A DNA stretch of 64,000 nucleotides, from the NCBI GenBank assembly GCA_021731145.1, contig JAKFXX010000012.1, positions 1 through 64,000 of the forward strand, given 5' to 3'. Positions 17,858-29,600 of this stretch are shown piece by piece (within the stretch, counting starts at the first letter, position 1; each line of letters opens with the position of its first letter). The notes below the pieces were generated by a model. It was given only the letters and a program-made list of their open reading frames with translations. It was not told where the DNA came from and did not search any database. A program made the position numbers and the translations under genes. This DNA comes from Gammaproteobacteria bacterium (lineage in GTDB: Bacteria > Pseudomonadota > Gammaproteobacteria > Ga0077554 > Ga007554).

Positions 17858-18415
17858 TTGGAGCAATTTCGTGGCACCACGATTCTGTCGGTGCGCCGTG
17901 CCGGGCGGGTAGTGATCGGTGGCGACGGGCAGGTGTCGCTGGGCAATACCATCATGAAGGGCAATGCCCGCAAGGTGCGCCGTCTTTATAATGGCGGGGT
18001 GCTGGCTGGTTTTGCCGGAGGCACGGCGGATGCCTTTACCCTGTTTGAGCGTTTCGAGGGCAAGCTTGAGAAATATTCGGGCAACCTACAGCGTGCAGCG
18101 GTGGAGCTGGCCAAGGACTGGCGCACCGACCGTATGCTGCGCCGTCTGGAGGCCATGTTGACGGTGGCCGACAAGCATGTCTCATTGATTATTTCCGGCA
18201 ATGGCGATGTGATCGAGCCGGAAAACAGCCTGATGGCGATAGGTTCCGGCGGGGCGTTTGCCCAGGCTGCGGCGCGCGCCCTGCTGGAAAACACCGAGAT
18301 GGATGCGCGCACCATTGTCGAGCGTGCGCTGTCTATTGCCGCCGACATCTGTGTCTACACCAACCATAACCTGACCATCGAAGAGTTGGAAGCGGTCAAC
18401 CCTGATTCATTATAA
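17858..18415 (+). CDS. hslV: HslV protease subunit of HslVU
   Basis: Peptidase subunit of the HslVU (ClpQY) ATP-dependent protease. It starts with TTG preceded by a GAGGA Shine-Dalgarno. The N-terminus [14 protein letters not shown] implies a six-residue propeptide removed to expose the catalytic threonine; E. coli HslV lacks this extension. Conserved [19 protein letters not shown] and [13 protein letters not shown] motifs are present. The unfoldase gene hslU follows 37 bp downstream. Confidence 0.96.
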   Translation: MEQFRGTTILSVRRAGRVVIGGDGQVSLGNTIMKGNARKVRRLYNGGVLAGFAGGTADAFTLFERFEGKLEKYSGNLQRAAVELAKDWRTDRMLRRLEAMLTVADKHVSLIISGNGDVIEPENSLMAIGSGGAFAQAAARALLENTEMDARTIVERALSIAADICVYTNHNLTIEELEAVNPDSL

Positions 18416-18452
18416 CCTTTACGGTGAGAGCGTTATCCGTGAGTCCCAAACC

Positions 18453-19787
18453 ATGTCCGAAATGACCCCAAGAGAAATCGTCCAGGAACTGGACAAACAC
18501 ATTGTCGGCCAAGCCGCCGCCAAGCGTGCCGTGGCTATCGCCCTGCGCAACCGCTGGCGCAGGATGCAGATCAGCGAGCCGCTGCGTAGCGAGGTCACGC
18601 CGAAGAATATCCTCATGATCGGCCCCACCGGCGTAGGCAAGACCGAGATCGCGCGGCGTCTCGCCAAGCTGGCCAATGCGCCGTTTATCAAAATCGAAGC
18701 CACCAAATTCACCGAAGTAGGCTATGTCGGGCGCGATGTGGAGTCGATCATCCGCGACTTGATGGACATTTCCATCAAAATGACGCGCGAGGAGGAGATG
18801 AAGAAAGTGCGCCATCGTGCCGAGGACGCAGCTGAGGAGCGCATTCTCGATATCCTGCTGCCGCCCGCGCGCGGCATGGGTTTCAGCGCGGAGCCGCCCA
18901 GCGCAGAGGCATCGTCAACACGTCAGAAATTTCGCAAGAAGCTGCGCGAGGGCGAGTTGGATGAGCGCGAGATCGAGGTGGAGGTCAGCGTCGCGCCCGT
19001 CGGCGTGGAAATCATGGCGCCGCCCGGCATGGAAGACATGAGCAGCCAGTTGCAGAGCCTGTTTCAGAATATCGGGACAGGGCGCACTCGCACGCGCAAG
19101 ATGCGCGTCAAGGAGGCCTTCAAGGTGCTTGTCGATGAGGAAGCCGCCAAGCTCGTCAACGAAGAAGAGATCAAGGTCAAGGCCGTGCATAATGTCGAGC
19201 AGAACGGCATCGTGTTTCTCGACGAGATAGACAAAATCGCCAAACGCGGCGAGCACGGCGGGCCGGATGTGTCACGCGAAGGCGTGCAACGCGATTTGCT
19301 GCCCCTGGTGGAAGGCTCCACCGTATCCACCAAGTCCGGCACGGTGCGCACCGACCACATCCTGTTCATCGCTTCGGGCGCGTTTCATCTTTCCAAACCA
19401 TCCGATCTTATTCCCGAATTGCAGGGGCGGCTGCCGATCCGTGTTGAGCTGGATGCGCTGACGGTGGAAGATTTCGTCAGGATACTCACCGAGCCCAGCG
19501 CCTCGCTCACTGAACAATACCGCGCGTTGCTGGTGACGGAAGGCGTAACGCTTACTTTTAGCAAGGGTGCCATCGCACGCATCGCAGAGGTGGCCTGGCA
19601 CGTCAACGAACGCACCGAAAACATCGGCGCGCGGCGTCTGCATACCGTGCTGGAACGGCTGCTGGAAACCCTCTCATTTGACGCCTCCGACCGCAGCGGT
19701 CAAACGCTTGAGATCGACGCCGCCTATGTGGATGAGCACCTTGCGAAACTGGCGAAGGATGAGGATTTGAGCAGGTATATTTTGTAG
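18453..19787 (+). CDS. hslU: HslU ATPase subunit of HslVU
   Basis: A 444-residue AAA+ unfoldase that recognises and feeds substrates to HslV. Walker A is GPTGVGKTE, Walker B is VFLDEIDKI, and the variable I domain occupies roughly residues 110-245. The C-terminal EDLSRYIL tail is the element that docks into HslV. The length and order after hslV are standard. Confidence 0.97.
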   Translation: MSEMTPREIVQELDKHIVGQAAAKRAVAIALRNRWRRMQISEPLRSEVTPKNILMIGPTGVGKTEIARRLAKLANAPFIKIEATKFTEVGYVGRDVESIIRDLMDISIKMTREEEMKKVRHRAEDAAEERILDILLPPARGMGFSAEPPSAEASSTRQKFRKKLREGELDEREIEVEVSVAPVGVEIMAPPGMEDMSSQLQSLFQNIGTGRTRTRKMRVKEAFKVLVDEEAAKLVNEEEIKVKAVHNVEQNGIVFLDEIDKIAKRGEHGGPDVSREGVQRDLLPLVEGSTVSTKSGTVRTDHILFIASGAFHLSKPSDLIPELQGRLPIRVELDALTVEDFVRILTEPSASLTEQYRALLVTEGVTLTFSKGAIARIAEVAWHVNERTENIGARRLHTVLERLLETLSFDASDRSGQTLEIDAAYVDEHLAKLAKDEDLSRYIL

Positions 19788-19809
19788 GGTTGGCAGGAAT
19801 AGGCAAGAC

Positions 19810-20055
19810 ATGGAACAGATGCCGACCGTACTTAGAATTGGGCCTTACCGATTTTTCTTTTATGCGGGCGACGGGAATGAACCCGTGCATATTCATATTG
19901 AGCGTGATGACAAGATTGCGAAATTCTGGCTTGATCCTATCAGGTTACAGAGTAGTGGCGGGTTCAGCCGGGTAGAAATTGGTCAAATCCAGAAGATTAT
20001 CAATGAACATCACCTGCAGTTAGCGGAGGCGTGGCATGGGTATTTTGGCAATTGA
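19810..20055 (+). CDS. DUF4160 domain protein
   Basis: An 81-residue protein with the DUF4160 pattern: FYAGDGNEPVHIHIERDD, AKFWLDP and a C-terminal helix (IINEHHLQLAEAWHGYFGN). It overlaps the next gene (DUF2442) by 20 bp. This DUF4160-DUF2442 pairing is frequent in bacteria and resembles a toxin-antitoxin arrangement, though the activity is not established. The pair is inserted between hslU and the DUF971 gene. Confidence 0.8.
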   Translation: MEQMPTVLRIGPYRFFFYAGDGNEPVHIHIERDDKIAKFWLDPIRLQSSGGFSRVEIGQIQKIINEHHLQLAEAWHGYFGN

Positions 20056-20332
20056 AATGGAGATTCCCTATGCCGAGGGCGTCGCGGTAACCGAGGATAC
20101 CTTGAGTGTGGATTTGAGCGACGGACGAACCATTTCAGTGCCGCTGGCCTGGTTTCCCAGGCTCTCGTATGCCACTCCAGATGAGCGGAACAACTGGCGA
20201 TTGATCGGCAAGGGTCAGGGCATCCATTGGGAAGACATTGATGAAGACATTAGTGTCGATGACTTGATCGTTGGTAAGGCATCAGGTGAAAGTCAAACTT
20301 CTTTTAAGGCATGGCTAAGCAAGCGCGCTTGA
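20036..20332 (+). CDS. DUF2442 domain protein
   Basis: A 98-residue protein with the DUF2442 features: a strand pair VTEDTLSVDLSDGRTISVPLAWFPRL, then GIHWEDIDEDISVDDLIVG. It overlaps the preceding DUF4160 gene by 20 bp, so the two are co-translated. The small size and coupling suggest an addiction-like pair; this is an inference. The C-terminus (SFKAWLSKRA) is basic. Confidence 0.8.
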   Translation: MGILAIEMEIPYAEGVAVTEDTLSVDLSDGRTISVPLAWFPRLSYATPDERNNWRLIGKGQGIHWEDIDEDISVDDLIVGKASGESQTSFKAWLSKRA

Positions 20333-20354
20333 TCCATCTGCGGAACTTTTTAAA

Positions 20355-20738
20355 ATGATCACAGACAACAAACCCAGACCCACCGACATACGCCTGCATC
20401 AAAAAACGCGGGTACTGGAACTATTCTTCGATGACGGTGCGCACTTCCGGCTGCCATGTGAGTATCTGCGCGTCTACTCGCCGTCGGCTGAGGTGCGCGG
20501 CCACGGGCCGGGGCAGGAGGTGTTGCAGTTGGATAAGGAGAATGTAAATATCTCCGCCATCGAGCCGGTCGGCAATTATGCCGTGCGTCTGGTGTTTGAC
20601 GATGGACACAACACCGGGCTGTACTCCTGGAATGTGCTCTACACCCTGGGCGAAAATTACGGCACCTTCTGGCAGGAATATCTCGCGCGCCTTGAAAAGG
20701 CCGGACATACTCGCAATGAACCCGGTACAGCCTCCTAA
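20355..20738 (+). CDS. DUF971 (gamma-butyrobetaine hydroxylase-like N-terminal domain) protein
   Basis: A 127-residue protein with the DUF971 core (RLPCEYLRVYSPSAEVRGHG, VGNYAVRLVFDDGHNTGLYSWNVLYTLG). The domain also occurs in Apbd/Mrp-type iron-sulfur proteins and butyrobetaine hydroxylases; the role of the free-standing form is unknown. Its place between hslU and ubiE is conserved in many gammaproteobacteria. Confidence 0.85.
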   Translation: MITDNKPRPTDIRLHQKTRVLELFFDDGAHFRLPCEYLRVYSPSAEVRGHGPGQEVLQLDKENVNISAIEPVGNYAVRLVFDDGHNTGLYSWNVLYTLGENYGTFWQEYLARLEKAGHTRNEPGTAS

Positions 20739-20750
20739 AGGATAATGCTC

Positions 20751-21512
20751 ATGGATAAACACGAACCAACAGACGACACCACCCACTTCGGTTTCCAGCG
20801 CGTGCCGGTGACGGAGAAAGCGCGCAAGGTGGCGGGGGTGTTCGACTCGGTGGCGTCCAAATATGACGTGATGAATGATGTCATGTCGTTCGGCATTCAC
20901 CGCTTGTGGAAGCGGTTTGCCATTGATATGAGTAACGTGCGCGCCGGGCAGCATGTGCTGGATCTGGCCTCCGGCACGGGTGATCTGGCCGCCCGGTTTG
21001 CGCGCAAGGTGGGGCCGGCCGGTTATGTGGTTTCTTCCGATATCAACGCCAGCATGCTCAACACCGGGCGCGCGCGCCTGGTGGATCAGGGGGTGGTGGG
21101 CAATGTGCGCTATGTGCAGGCCAACGCCGAATGCCTGCCGTTTCCCGATAATCATTTCGACTGCATCACCATCGCCTTCGGTCTGCGCAATGTTACCGAC
21201 AAGGATGCCGCGCTGCGCTCTATGTGCCGCGTGCTGCGGCCCGGCGGGCGGTTGCTGGTGCTGGAATTTTCCAGCCCAGTGGTGCCTGGTCTCAAACCTG
21301 TTTATGACACCTACTCGTTCAAGTTGCTGCCGCTGATGGGCAGGATGATCGCTGGAGATGCCGAAAGCTACCGCTACCTGGCCGAGTCGATACGCATGCA
21401 TCCCGACCAGGAAAGCCTCAAGGGAATGATGCAACGCGCTGGTTTCGAGCGTTGCGAATATTTTAATCTGGCGGGTGGGATTGTGGCCTTGCACCGGGGG
21501 TATAAGTTGTAG
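20751..21512 (+). CDS. ubiE: Ubiquinone/menaquinone biosynthesis C-methyltransferase UbiE
   Basis: SAM-dependent C-methyltransferase for ubiquinone (and menaquinone) synthesis. Motifs include [24 protein letters not shown], the SAM loop [16 protein letters not shown], and the family signatures [14 protein letters not shown] and [22 protein letters not shown] at 20737-20742 is 8 nt from ATG 20751, favouring it over ATG 20745. It belongs to a ubiE-ubiJ-ubiB cluster. Confidence 0.97.
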   Translation: MDKHEPTDDTTHFGFQRVPVTEKARKVAGVFDSVASKYDVMNDVMSFGIHRLWKRFAIDMSNVRAGQHVLDLASGTGDLAARFARKVGPAGYVVSSDINASMLNTGRARLVDQGVVGNVRYVQANAECLPFPDNHFDCITIAFGLRNVTDKDAALRSMCRVLRPGGRLLVLEFSSPVVPGLKPVYDTYSFKLLPLMGRMIAGDAESYRYLAESIRMHPDQESLKGMMQRAGFERCEYFNLAGGIVALHRGYKL

Positions 21513-21672
21513 GAGCGAGCTGTCACTTCGGTTTCTATCCAAAAGCAACAGTCGAACGGAATGTGCCATGAAGTTTTTTCGTGCTTTTCGTGGACGGTGG
21601 TGCGTAATACAACACATTAAAAAACCTCTGTGTACACTGTGTCTCCGTGGCTAAATTTTTAAGGGCACTATA

Positions 21673-22299
21673 GTGCAAGTACCTACACTTTTCCTCTCCG
21701 CGCTTGATGCCGCGTTAAACGCCTGTCTGCGCCTCGACCCCGGCACCCTCCAGCGTCTTGCCGCACTGTCCGGCAAGGTTATCGCCATCGAGCTGCGCGG
21801 CCTGGATATCACCTTGTACTTGCTGCCCAGCGCGAATGGCATGCAGGTGTCGGGCGTTCATGAAGGCGTGCCGGATACATTGTTGAGCGGCACGCCTCTG
21901 GCGTTGGCACGGCTGGGCGCGGCCAAGCATGAGCCGGGCACATTGTTTTCCGGCGATGTGGAAATCCGTGGCGACATCGAACTGGGGCAGCGTTTCAAAG
22001 CAATTCTCGATGCCATCGATATTGACTGGGAAGAGCAATTATCAAAATTGACCGGCGATGTCATCGCACATCAGGTTGGCAACGCGGTGCGCGACATACT
22101 TGGCTGGAGCCGCCGCGCGGCGGATACCCTCGGCCGCGATACCGTCGAATACCTGCACGAGGAAAGCCGCGACTTGCCCAAGCGCGATGAAGTGGAAGAA
22201 TTTCTTGCTGGTGTCGATACGCTGCGTTCCGACGCTGACCGGATCGAAGCGCGTATCCACCGTTTGCACGGGCTGATGCAACGCAGGGGTGCCGGATGA
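21673..22299 (+). CDS. ubiJ: Ubiquinone biosynthesis accessory factor UbiJ (SCP2 domain)
   Basis: A 208-residue protein with an N-terminal SCP2 lipid-binding domain (about 15-115) and a C-terminal coiled coil ([25 protein letters not shown]). UbiJ binds ubiquinone intermediates and, with UbiK, organises the Ubi complex. The start is GTG. It overlaps ubiB by 4 bp (ATGA at 22296), showing coupling. A 160-bp spacer separates it from ubiE. Confidence 0.9.
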   Translation: MQVPTLFLSALDAALNACLRLDPGTLQRLAALSGKVIAIELRGLDITLYLLPSANGMQVSGVHEGVPDTLLSGTPLALARLGAAKHEPGTLFSGDVEIRGDIELGQRFKAILDAIDIDWEEQLSKLTGDVIAHQVGNAVRDILGWSRRAADTLGRDTVEYLHEESRDLPKRDEVEEFLAGVDTLRSDADRIEARIHRLHGLMQRRGAG

Positions 22300-23948
22300 T
22301 CCGCCCCGGTCAGGCGTTACGCCTGCTGCATATTAATCGTATTCTGGTACGGCACGGGTTGGATGAGATCGTCCTTGCTACGCACCTGTTCCGTCCATTC
22401 CGTTTTCTTCTTTATCTTATGCCGTGGCGCTGGTTTGGCGTATCCCAGGAGGCGCGTGGTGTACGCATCCGGTGCGCCCTGGAAGATCTGGGGCCGATCT
22501 TCGTCAAATTCGGCCAGACCCTTTCCACGCGTCCTGATTTGCTGCCTCCTGACATTGCCCAGGAGCTGGCGCGACTGCAAGACAGTGTGCCGCCGTTTCC
22601 AGGGTTGCAGGCGCGTGTGATCATCGAGCAGGCCTACGGCAGACCACTCACCGAGGTATTTCAGTTCTTCGATGAAACCCCGTTGGGTTCGGCCTCCATC
22701 GCGCAGGTGCATGTCGCGCGCCTGCACGACGGCAAGGAGGTGGTGGTGAAGGTGGTGCGTCCCAGCATCGAGAAGGTCATTCAACGCGACATCGGTCTGC
22801 TCTATATCGTCGCCGATCTTGCTGAACGCTACTGGAAAGAGGCGCGGCGTCTGCGACCGCGCGAGGTGGTGGCCGAATATGAAAAGACCATCCTCGGTGA
22901 GCTCGATCTGATGCGCGAGGCTGCCAACGCCTCGCAACTGCGCCGCAACTTTTTAAATTCGGATTTGCTGTACGTACCTGAGATCTACTGGCCGCAGACG
23001 CGCCGCAACGTGATGGTGATGGAACGCATTTTCGGTACACCCATCGGTGACGTGCCATCCTTGCGCCAGCAGGGCATTGACCTCAAAAAACTGGCAGAGA
23101 AGGGTGTGGAAATCTTCTTCACCCAGGTGTTTCGCGACAACTTTTTTCACGCCGATATGCACCCCGGTAATATTTTCGTTTCCCCTCAGGGCCGTTACAT
23201 TGCCGTGGACTTCGGCATCATGGGCACGCTCAGTCCCGAGGATCAGCGTTATCTCGCCGAGAATCTGCTGGCTTTCTTCAATCGTGACTACCGGCGCGTC
23301 GCCGAATTGCACGTGGAGTCCGAATGGGTGCCTGCGGGCACTCGTGTCGATGAATTCGAATCTGCCATTCGCAGCGTCTGCGAACCGATCTTCGAGCGCC
23401 CGCTCAAGGATATCTCCTTCGGTTATCTGCTGCTGCGCCTGTTCCAGACTGCGCGCCGTTTCAATATGGAAGTGCAGCCTCAATTAGTGCTGTTGCAAAA
23501 GACCTTGCTGAATATCGAAGGACTGGGGCGTGAGCTATACCCTGATCTCGACCTATGGACCACCGCCAAACCCTTCCTGGAACGCTGGATGCGCGAACAG
23601 TTCGGCGCGCGTGCCTTGTATAAGAACCTGCGCGCCCAGATACCTGGCTGGGCCTCAAGCCTGCCGCAATTGCCCGCCCTGGTGCATGATGTATTGCAGC
23701 AGGCACGCGATGGCAAGCTGCGTGTGGAATGGCAATCCGAGGAGCTGCAAAAGATTCGCAGCGAAATCAAACGAGCCAACCAACGCACCTTCGGCGCCGT
23801 GGTTGGCGCCTCCTTGATTATCGGCGCCGCCATCATCAAGGGGCTGGATGGCAATGCCCCCGCGATGATCGGCGGCGCGCCGTTGCTTACCTGGTTGCTG
23901 GGGGGGATGGGTATTGTTATTCTCTTTCTGGCCTGGCCTGATGATTGA
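22296..23948 (+). CDS. ubiB: Ubiquinone biosynthesis protein UbiB (atypical protein kinase-like)
   Basis: A 550-residue UbiB/ABC1/COQ8 family membrane protein. The N-terminal KxGQ motif is present ([16 protein letters not shown]), with an Ala-rich loop, a catalytic-like region [11 protein letters not shown] and metal-binding VDFGIMG. Two C-terminal TM helices ([13 protein letters not shown] and [18 protein letters not shown]) anchor it. It supports the hydroxylation steps of ubiquinone synthesis, probably through ATPase activity. Length and neighbours are standard. Confidence 0.96.
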   Translation: MIRPGQALRLLHINRILVRHGLDEIVLATHLFRPFRFLLYLMPWRWFGVSQEARGVRIRCALEDLGPIFVKFGQTLSTRPDLLPPDIAQELARLQDSVPPFPGLQARVIIEQAYGRPLTEVFQFFDETPLGSASIAQVHVARLHDGKEVVVKVVRPSIEKVIQRDIGLLYIVADLAERYWKEARRLRPREVVAEYEKTILGELDLMREAANASQLRRNFLNSDLLYVPEIYWPQTRRNVMVMERIFGTPIGDVPSLRQQGIDLKKLAEKGVEIFFTQVFRDNFFHADMHPGNIFVSPQGRYIAVDFGIMGTLSPEDQRYLAENLLAFFNRDYRRVAELHVESEWVPAGTRVDEFESAIRSVCEPIFERPLKDISFGYLLLRLFQTARRFNMEVQPQLVLLQKTLLNIEGLGRELYPDLDLWTTAKPFLERWMREQFGARALYKNLRAQIPGWASSLPQLPALVHDVLQQARDGKLRVEWQSEELQKIRSEIKRANQRTFGAVVGASLIIGAAIIKGLDGNAPAMIGGAPLLTWLLGGMGIVILFLAWPDD

Positions 23949-24097
23949 CCTGACGGGTAACCCGGACCTCTCCGCAATTCTGGAGCTTGAGTTAAGCCCC
24001 GTTAAAGCAATACGGAAAAATGGATGCCTGATCAACTAAGCGTCATTCGAGGCTGGCGCCTTTAATTTCAAGACCTTCCCCTTCGGCTTCCATGTTG

Positions 24098-24128
24098 GAC
24101 GGGCGATTCGAGGTCCTAATCGCCCGTC
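24098..24128. terminator. Hairpin between convergent ubiB and glpQ
   Basis: A perfect 11-bp inverted repeat (GACGGGCGATT at 24098-24108, AATCGCCCGTC at 24118-24128) with a 9-nt loop lies in the 200-bp gap between the convergent genes. No T-tract follows on either strand, so it is terminator-like rather than a clear intrinsic terminator. Nothing else is seen in this gap. Confidence 0.4.
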
Positions 24129-24150
24129 TCGTCTCAGTCCTGCCGCAAAC

Positions 24151-25395
24151 TCAATGACTGCTTTCGCAAGTCACGCGCTGCCAACGGCTGTTGAACTGGC
24201 CGGTCAGACATGCCGCGCCATCTGGATTCGTTTCCAGATCGAACAGCACGCGCGCAGCTACCGCGGTATCGGTGAAATCGGAAAACACGCCATCGATGCC
24301 GAGACGGTAGAACTGCAGGTACTCATTCACAGGGTTGCCGGTGTAGTCGCTTGCGAGCCGGCGCTGCTCGTTACGGAACGTCCAGGTATGTACCAGCAAT
24401 CCGGCCTTGTGGGCACGCTCGATCAAGTCGGTCGGTGCGGTCAACTTGCGGCTTGCCTCACCCGGGCCAGGAAGCCCGGCAGTCACGGTGCTGACGATAT
24501 AGCGCTTCCAGGGGCCAATTCCATCGGCATAGGTCGCGATTTCCCCCAGTCCGGCGTCGGTGGTCAGGTAACCGAAGGTACGTGCCAGCAGTTTGGGATC
24601 ATTTGATGCGGTCCAGTCATATGGACGATCGAACGGCGCGTTGAAAGCAAGTGAACCATCGGCATTGACGTCGTCGGCATCGATCAGTTGGATCAGCGGC
24701 AACGGCGTCATTTTGCGTAACTGTTTCAGGTTTGCTTGTTCGAATGACTGGATGAATACCGGCGCGCCGCGGTGATTCCAGCCAGCCTTGGCGAGCGCAT
24801 CGATCAGCCGCTTCTCGAGCGGCAGACCGATCTGCTGGTGATAGGTTGGATGCTTGGTTTCCGGGTAGATGCCGATGATACGCCCTGTCTCTTCCGATTT
24901 TCGCTTGGCCAGTTTAATTATTTCTTCGAATGTCGCAATTTCGAACTTGCCGTTAAACTGCTGAGGGCGATCGGCGAAGGACTGTTTGGCGTGAATGGTC
25001 TTGATTTCGGCCAGAGTGAAATCGGAAGCGAAGAAACCTTCTTCCGCAGCACCATCGACAACCACCGTGCGTTTGCGACTGGCGAACTCGGGATGATCGG
25101 CGACATCGGTCGTGTTGATGATGTTCGGTTCGTGCCGCGCAATGAGGTAACCGTCCTTTGTCGCAACCAGATCTGGCTCGATGTAATCGGCACCCAGTTC
25201 CACCGCAAGTGCATAGGACTCAAGCGTATGCTCGGGCAGATAACCTGCAGTGCCGCGGTGTCCGATCACGATCGGCCGCAAAGACTGGCGGGCACTGTCA
25301 TGCTTCTCCATGTCTGCCTGCGCGGACGGGGCAACCGATATAAACGCAAGGGTACCTGTCAGCACCAACAGTACAGCTTGTTTCTTCAGCCTCAT
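24151..25395 (-). CDS. glpQ: Glycerophosphodiester phosphodiesterase (GlpQ-like), periplasmic
   Basis: A 414-residue secreted enzyme hydrolysing glycerophosphodiesters to glycerol 3-phosphate and an alcohol. It has a signal peptide (about 1-27), the GDPD motif [14 protein letters not shown] with [22 protein letters not shown] supplying the catalytic His and metal ligands, and a C-terminal [14 protein letters not shown]. The length is greater than E. coli GlpQ (358) owing to an insert around residues 100-140 and a longer tail. GAGGAG is placed 7 nt before the ATG. No glpT transporter is next to it. Confidence 0.9.
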   Translation of the reverse strand: MRLKKQAVLLVLTGTLAFISVAPSAQADMEKHDSARQSLRPIVIGHRGTAGYLPEHTLESYALAVELGADYIEPDLVATKDGYLIARHEPNIINTTDVADHPEFASRKRTVVVDGAAEEGFFASDFTLAEIKTIHAKQSFADRPQQFNGKFEIATFEEIIKLAKRKSEETGRIIGIYPETKHPTYHQQIGLPLEKRLIDALAKAGWNHRGAPVFIQSFEQANLKQLRKMTPLPLIQLIDADDVNADGSLAFNAPFDRPYDWTASNDPKLLARTFGYLTTDAGLGEIATYADGIGPWKRYIVSTVTAGLPGPGEASRKLTAPTDLIERAHKAGLLVHTWTFRNEQRRLASDYTGNPVNEYLQFYRLGIDGVFSDFTDTAVAARVLFDLETNPDGAACLTGQFNSRWQRVTCESSH

Positions 25396-25573
25396 GATGT
25401 ATCTCCTCAGATGTATGGGAGGTACAGGCTAACGTCAAAACATTGCAACGCTATTACCGCACGCGCGAACAGACGGCGAGAAACAGCAGGCTGGCGGTTG
25501 AAGCGGGGGTGTCCGTTGTTGGCGGGGTGCCACAGTATGCAAAGCGCGCAAGAGATCGATCTCTCCCAAGCAT

Positions 25574-25601
25574 TTGTATATTAACGAACACTAATATACA
25601 A
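25574..25601. promoter_or_regulatory. Operator-like palindrome upstream of an RND efflux operon
   Basis: TTGTATATTA (25574-25583) and TAATATACAA (25592-25601) are perfect 10-bp inverted arms separated by 8 bp. The site ends 34 bp before the GTG start of the efflux adaptor gene. Its size and position are typical of an operator for a dimeric (for example TetR-type) repressor; no such regulator is encoded next to it. Confidence 0.6.
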
Positions 25602-25635
25602 TAACGCAAAGCTGTACCCGGAAAGGAGAGTTGCT

Positions 25636-26697
25636 GTGCGCACATTATCTATGATCATACTGCTGGCTGGTTTGCTGGGCATATCGCAAGCACCATCCGC
25701 CGCCGAACCCCCGCTTGCTGTGGCGCAGGCGCAATACCGTGGCGTGGCCGCGCAACAGGCGTTTGATGCGGTGGTTGAGGCGGTCAAGCAGTCGACCGTT
25801 TCGGCGCAGACGAGCGGGCGTGTCCAGGAAATTGCTGTCGATGTGGATGATCGTGTCGCCAAGGGGGCGGTGCTGGTGCGCGTGATGGATACGGAACCCC
25901 GTGCGCGGCTGACGCGGGAGCAGGCGGGGCTGAGCGAGGCCCAGGCCCGTTACAAGGAGGCGCAACAGGATTTCGAGCGCATCAAAGGGGTTTATGAAAA
26001 GAGGCTGATTGCCAGAGTCGAGATGGATCGCGCAAGCGCCGCGCTCGATGCAGCCAAGGCGCGGCTGGAGGCAGCCCAGGCGCGCGTAACGGAAAGCCGC
26101 CAGCAATTCGACTACGCGGTGGTGAAAGCGCCGTATAACGGCATTGTGGTCAAGCGTCATGTCGAGGTGGGCGAGACGGCCCAGGCGGGCCAACCCTTGC
26201 TGACGCTGCTTGCATTGGATCGTTTGCGTGTTTCGATTGAGGTTCCTCAAAGCTTCATCAAGACCGTGCGTACCCAGGGGCGCGTTCATATTGTGTTGCC
26301 CGCGCACAATGGCGCCAGCCCGCGCACGGTTGAGGCCGCTCACCTCACGGTTTTCCCTTACGCCGATCCGGTGACGAATACGGTGAGGGTGCGTGCCGAT
26401 CTTCCTGAGGGGGTGCAAGGTGTTTATCCTGGCATGTTCCTCAAGGCCTCTTTTGCCGGTGATGAGGAAAAGACCCTGCTGGTGCCGCAGGCCGCCGTGG
26501 TGCAGCGCAGTGAGATGACCGGCGTGTATGTGGTCAGCAAGGATGGCCGTGTAGCGCTACGCCAGATTCGCATGGGGCAGCGCTATGCCGATGGCATGAT
26601 CGAAGTGCTGGCGGGACTGGATGCAGGCGAGAACGTAGCGCTTGATCCGATACGCGCCACGATGAATCTCAAACAGCAGCGCGCGGCCAAACCATGA
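25636..26697 (+). CDS. RND efflux periplasmic adaptor (membrane fusion protein)
   Basis: A 353-residue HlyD/AcrA-like adaptor. A signal peptide (MRTLSMIILLAGLLGISQAPSAA) is followed by the split lipoyl/barrel-sandwich domain, a helical hairpin (about 95-160, ARLTREQAGLSEAQARYKEAQQ...) and beta-barrel and proximal domains. GTG is the start, preceded by AAGGAG. It overlaps the transporter gene by ATGA at 26694. No outer-membrane channel gene is present in this operon, so a shared TolC-like protein is needed. Confidence 0.92.
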   Translation: MRTLSMIILLAGLLGISQAPSAAEPPLAVAQAQYRGVAAQQAFDAVVEAVKQSTVSAQTSGRVQEIAVDVDDRVAKGAVLVRVMDTEPRARLTREQAGLSEAQARYKEAQQDFERIKGVYEKRLIARVEMDRASAALDAAKARLEAAQARVTESRQQFDYAVVKAPYNGIVVKRHVEVGETAQAGQPLLTLLALDRLRVSIEVPQSFIKTVRTQGRVHIVLPAHNGASPRTVEAAHLTVFPYADPVTNTVRVRADLPEGVQGVYPGMFLKASFAGDEEKTLLVPQAAVVQRSEMTGVYVVSKDGRVALRQIRMGQRYADGMIEVLAGLDAGENVALDPIRATMNLKQQRAAKP

Positions 26698-29600
26698 GCG
26701 AACGCATGGGGATATCCGGCGTCATCGCCAGGAAATTTTTACACTCCCAGATCACGCCTCTACTGGCACTGGTCGGGTTGCTGCTAGGCCTGTTTGCGGT
26801 GCTGGTGACGCCGCGCGAGGAAGAGCCGCAGATCAACGTTACTTTTGCCAACGTCTTTGTCGCCTTCCCTGGCGCGACGGCAAAAGAGGTTGAATCTCTG
26901 ATCAGCACGCCTGGCGAACAGGTGATGTCGGAGATCGAGGGCATCAAGCACATCTACTCGGTGTCTCAGCCGGGTATGGCGGTGTTTACTGTGCAGTTCG
27001 ATGTGGGGCAGGATCGCACGAAATCGATTGTGAATCTGTATAACGCGATTTACTCCAATCAGGATTGGTTGCCCGCCCATCTGGGCGTGGGGCAGCCCAT
27101 CATCAAGCCGATGGGCATGGATGATGTGCCTATTGTTACGCTTACCCTGTGGACCGATGACGCGAAGCGGGGCGGCCATGAGCTGCAACGGGTGGCGCAT
27201 GCTATCGAGGCGCAATTGAAGCGCGTCCCCGGTACGCGTGACATTTACACCGTCGGCGGCCCGGACCGGGTGGTGCATGTGCAGCTTGATTCCAAGCGCA
27301 TGGCGGCCTATGGCATTGCGATAGATGATCTGCGCGCCGCGTTGACAGCGGCTAATACATCGCGCGAGGCGGGCGCACTGGTGTCTGGTAATCGTGAGAT
27401 ACAGGTGCAGGCCGGCACCTTTCTGACGAATGGCGCAGAGGTCGCTGCGCTGGTGGTTGGCGTACGCAACAATGCGCCCGTTTATCTGCGTGATGTGGCG
27501 CGCGTGACGCAAGGGGCGGATCAGCCTGAGCAGTATGTTTCCTTCGGCACCGGGCCTGCCGCGCAGGATAAGGGCGTTACCGTCAAAGGCGAATTTCCCG
27601 CCGTCACCGTGGCCATCGCCAAACAGCCGGGCACCAATGCGGTCAGTATTGCCGAGCAGGTGATCGAGCGCTATGAGCAGCTCGAAGGCACTTTCGTGCC
27701 ACAGGGCGTGCATGTCACCGTGACACGCAATTACGGCGAAACCGCCAACGACAAGGCCATGAAGCTGATCGGCAAGCTGGCTTTCGCCACCGCATTTGTG
27801 GTGCTGCTGGTGTTTTTCGCGCTGGGCTGGCGCGAGGCCTTGATCGTCGGCAGTGCCGTGGTCATTACGCTGATGATCACGCTGTTTGCCTCGTGGGCGT
27901 GGGGCTTTACCCTCAATCGCGTGTCATTGTTCGCGCTGATCTTCTCTATCGGCATCCTGGTGGACGACGCCATCGTGGTGGTGGAGAACATCCACCGCCA
28001 TATGCAGATCGGTGATAAGCCGCTGGCCGAGGCCATTCCGCTGGCGGTGGACGAGGTCGGCAGTCCCACCATCCTCGCCACCTTCACCGTCATCGCCGCG
28101 CTGTTGCCGATGGCTTTCGTCACCGGCCTGATGGGGCCGTACATGGGTCCGATCCCGATCAACGCCAGCATGGGTATGCTGATCTCGCTGGCGGTGGCCT
28201 TTGTGGTGACGCCGTGGCTGACCTACAAGGTGCTTCGTAACGCCAAACACATGCAGGGCCATGCCGCTCTCGTGGAAGGTGCCCAGGCACACACGGAAGG
28301 CGAGGGCAACGGGCCTCTCTACGGATTTTTCAAAAAATATATTGGTGCTTTTTTGCAAGGTGACGCGGGTAAGCCACGGCGCTGGGCGCTGTTTGGCGCC
28401 ATCATGCTGCTGATTGTGATCTCCGTCGGCCTGGGCGTGGTAAAGCTGGTGGTGCTCAAGATGCTGCCGTTCGACAACAAATCCGAGTTTCAGGTGGTGG
28501 TCGACATGCCGGAGGGCGTCAGTGTGGAGCAGACCGCGCGCGTGCTCAGTGAGCTGGGTGTATATCTGGCGACCGTGCCCGAGGTGACGGATTACCAGAC
28601 CTATGCAGGCACTGCCGCGCCGATCAACTTTAACGGCCTGGTGCGTCAGTATTATCTGCGCAAGGGTGCGAATGTCGGCGACATCCAGGTGAATCTGGTG
28701 GACAAGCACAAGCGCGACCGCAAGAGCCATGAAATAGCGGCTTCAGTGCGCGCTCCCTTGCAGGACATCGGGCGCCGCCTGGGGGCCAACGTCAAGATCG
28801 TCGAGGTGCCGCCCGGCCCGCCAGTGCAATCGCCGCTCGTCGCCGAGATCTATGGCATGGACTATGACGGCCAGATGCGTATCGCCAAGCGTGTGCGCGG
28901 AATATTTGAAAATACCCAGGACGTTGTCGATGTGGATGACAGCATCGAGGCCAACCAAAAACGTTTGATCGTGCATGTCGACCGGCAGAAGGCGGCGCAG
29001 TTGGGCGTGTCGCAACAGAGCGTGATAAGCGCGCTCAGTGCCGCGCTGGGTGGCGATGACGCCAGCTACCTGCACGACGTCCATGCCAAATATGCCGTAC
29101 CCATCCGCCTGGAATTGCCGGTGGCGGACAAGGCCGCTATCCAGTCGCTGTTGGACCTTAAAGTGCGAAGCAATCAGGGCAAGCTCGTACCCTTGTCCGA
29201 AATCACCACTGTGGAGCACAACACGCGCGAACATGCCATTTACCACAAGGATTTGATGCCTGTGGTATTTGTCACCGGCGATGCCTCGGGAAAGCTCGAT
29301 AGCCCGCTGTATGGCATGTTTGACATGCTCGGCAAGCTTGGTGATACCCCGATGGAGCACGGTGCGGTGCTGGATCAATCCCTGCTCAGCCAGCCGGCTG
29401 ATCCCTATCACTACGGCTTGAAGTGGGACGGCGAGTGGCAGATTACCTACGAGACCTTCCGCGACATGGGGATTGCCTACGGCGTCGGCATGATCCTTAT
29501 TTATCTGCTGGTGGTCGCGCAGTTCCGCTCCTATTTGACGCCGCTGATCATCATGGCGCCGATCCCGCTCACCATCATCGGTGTAATGCCGGGCCACGCC

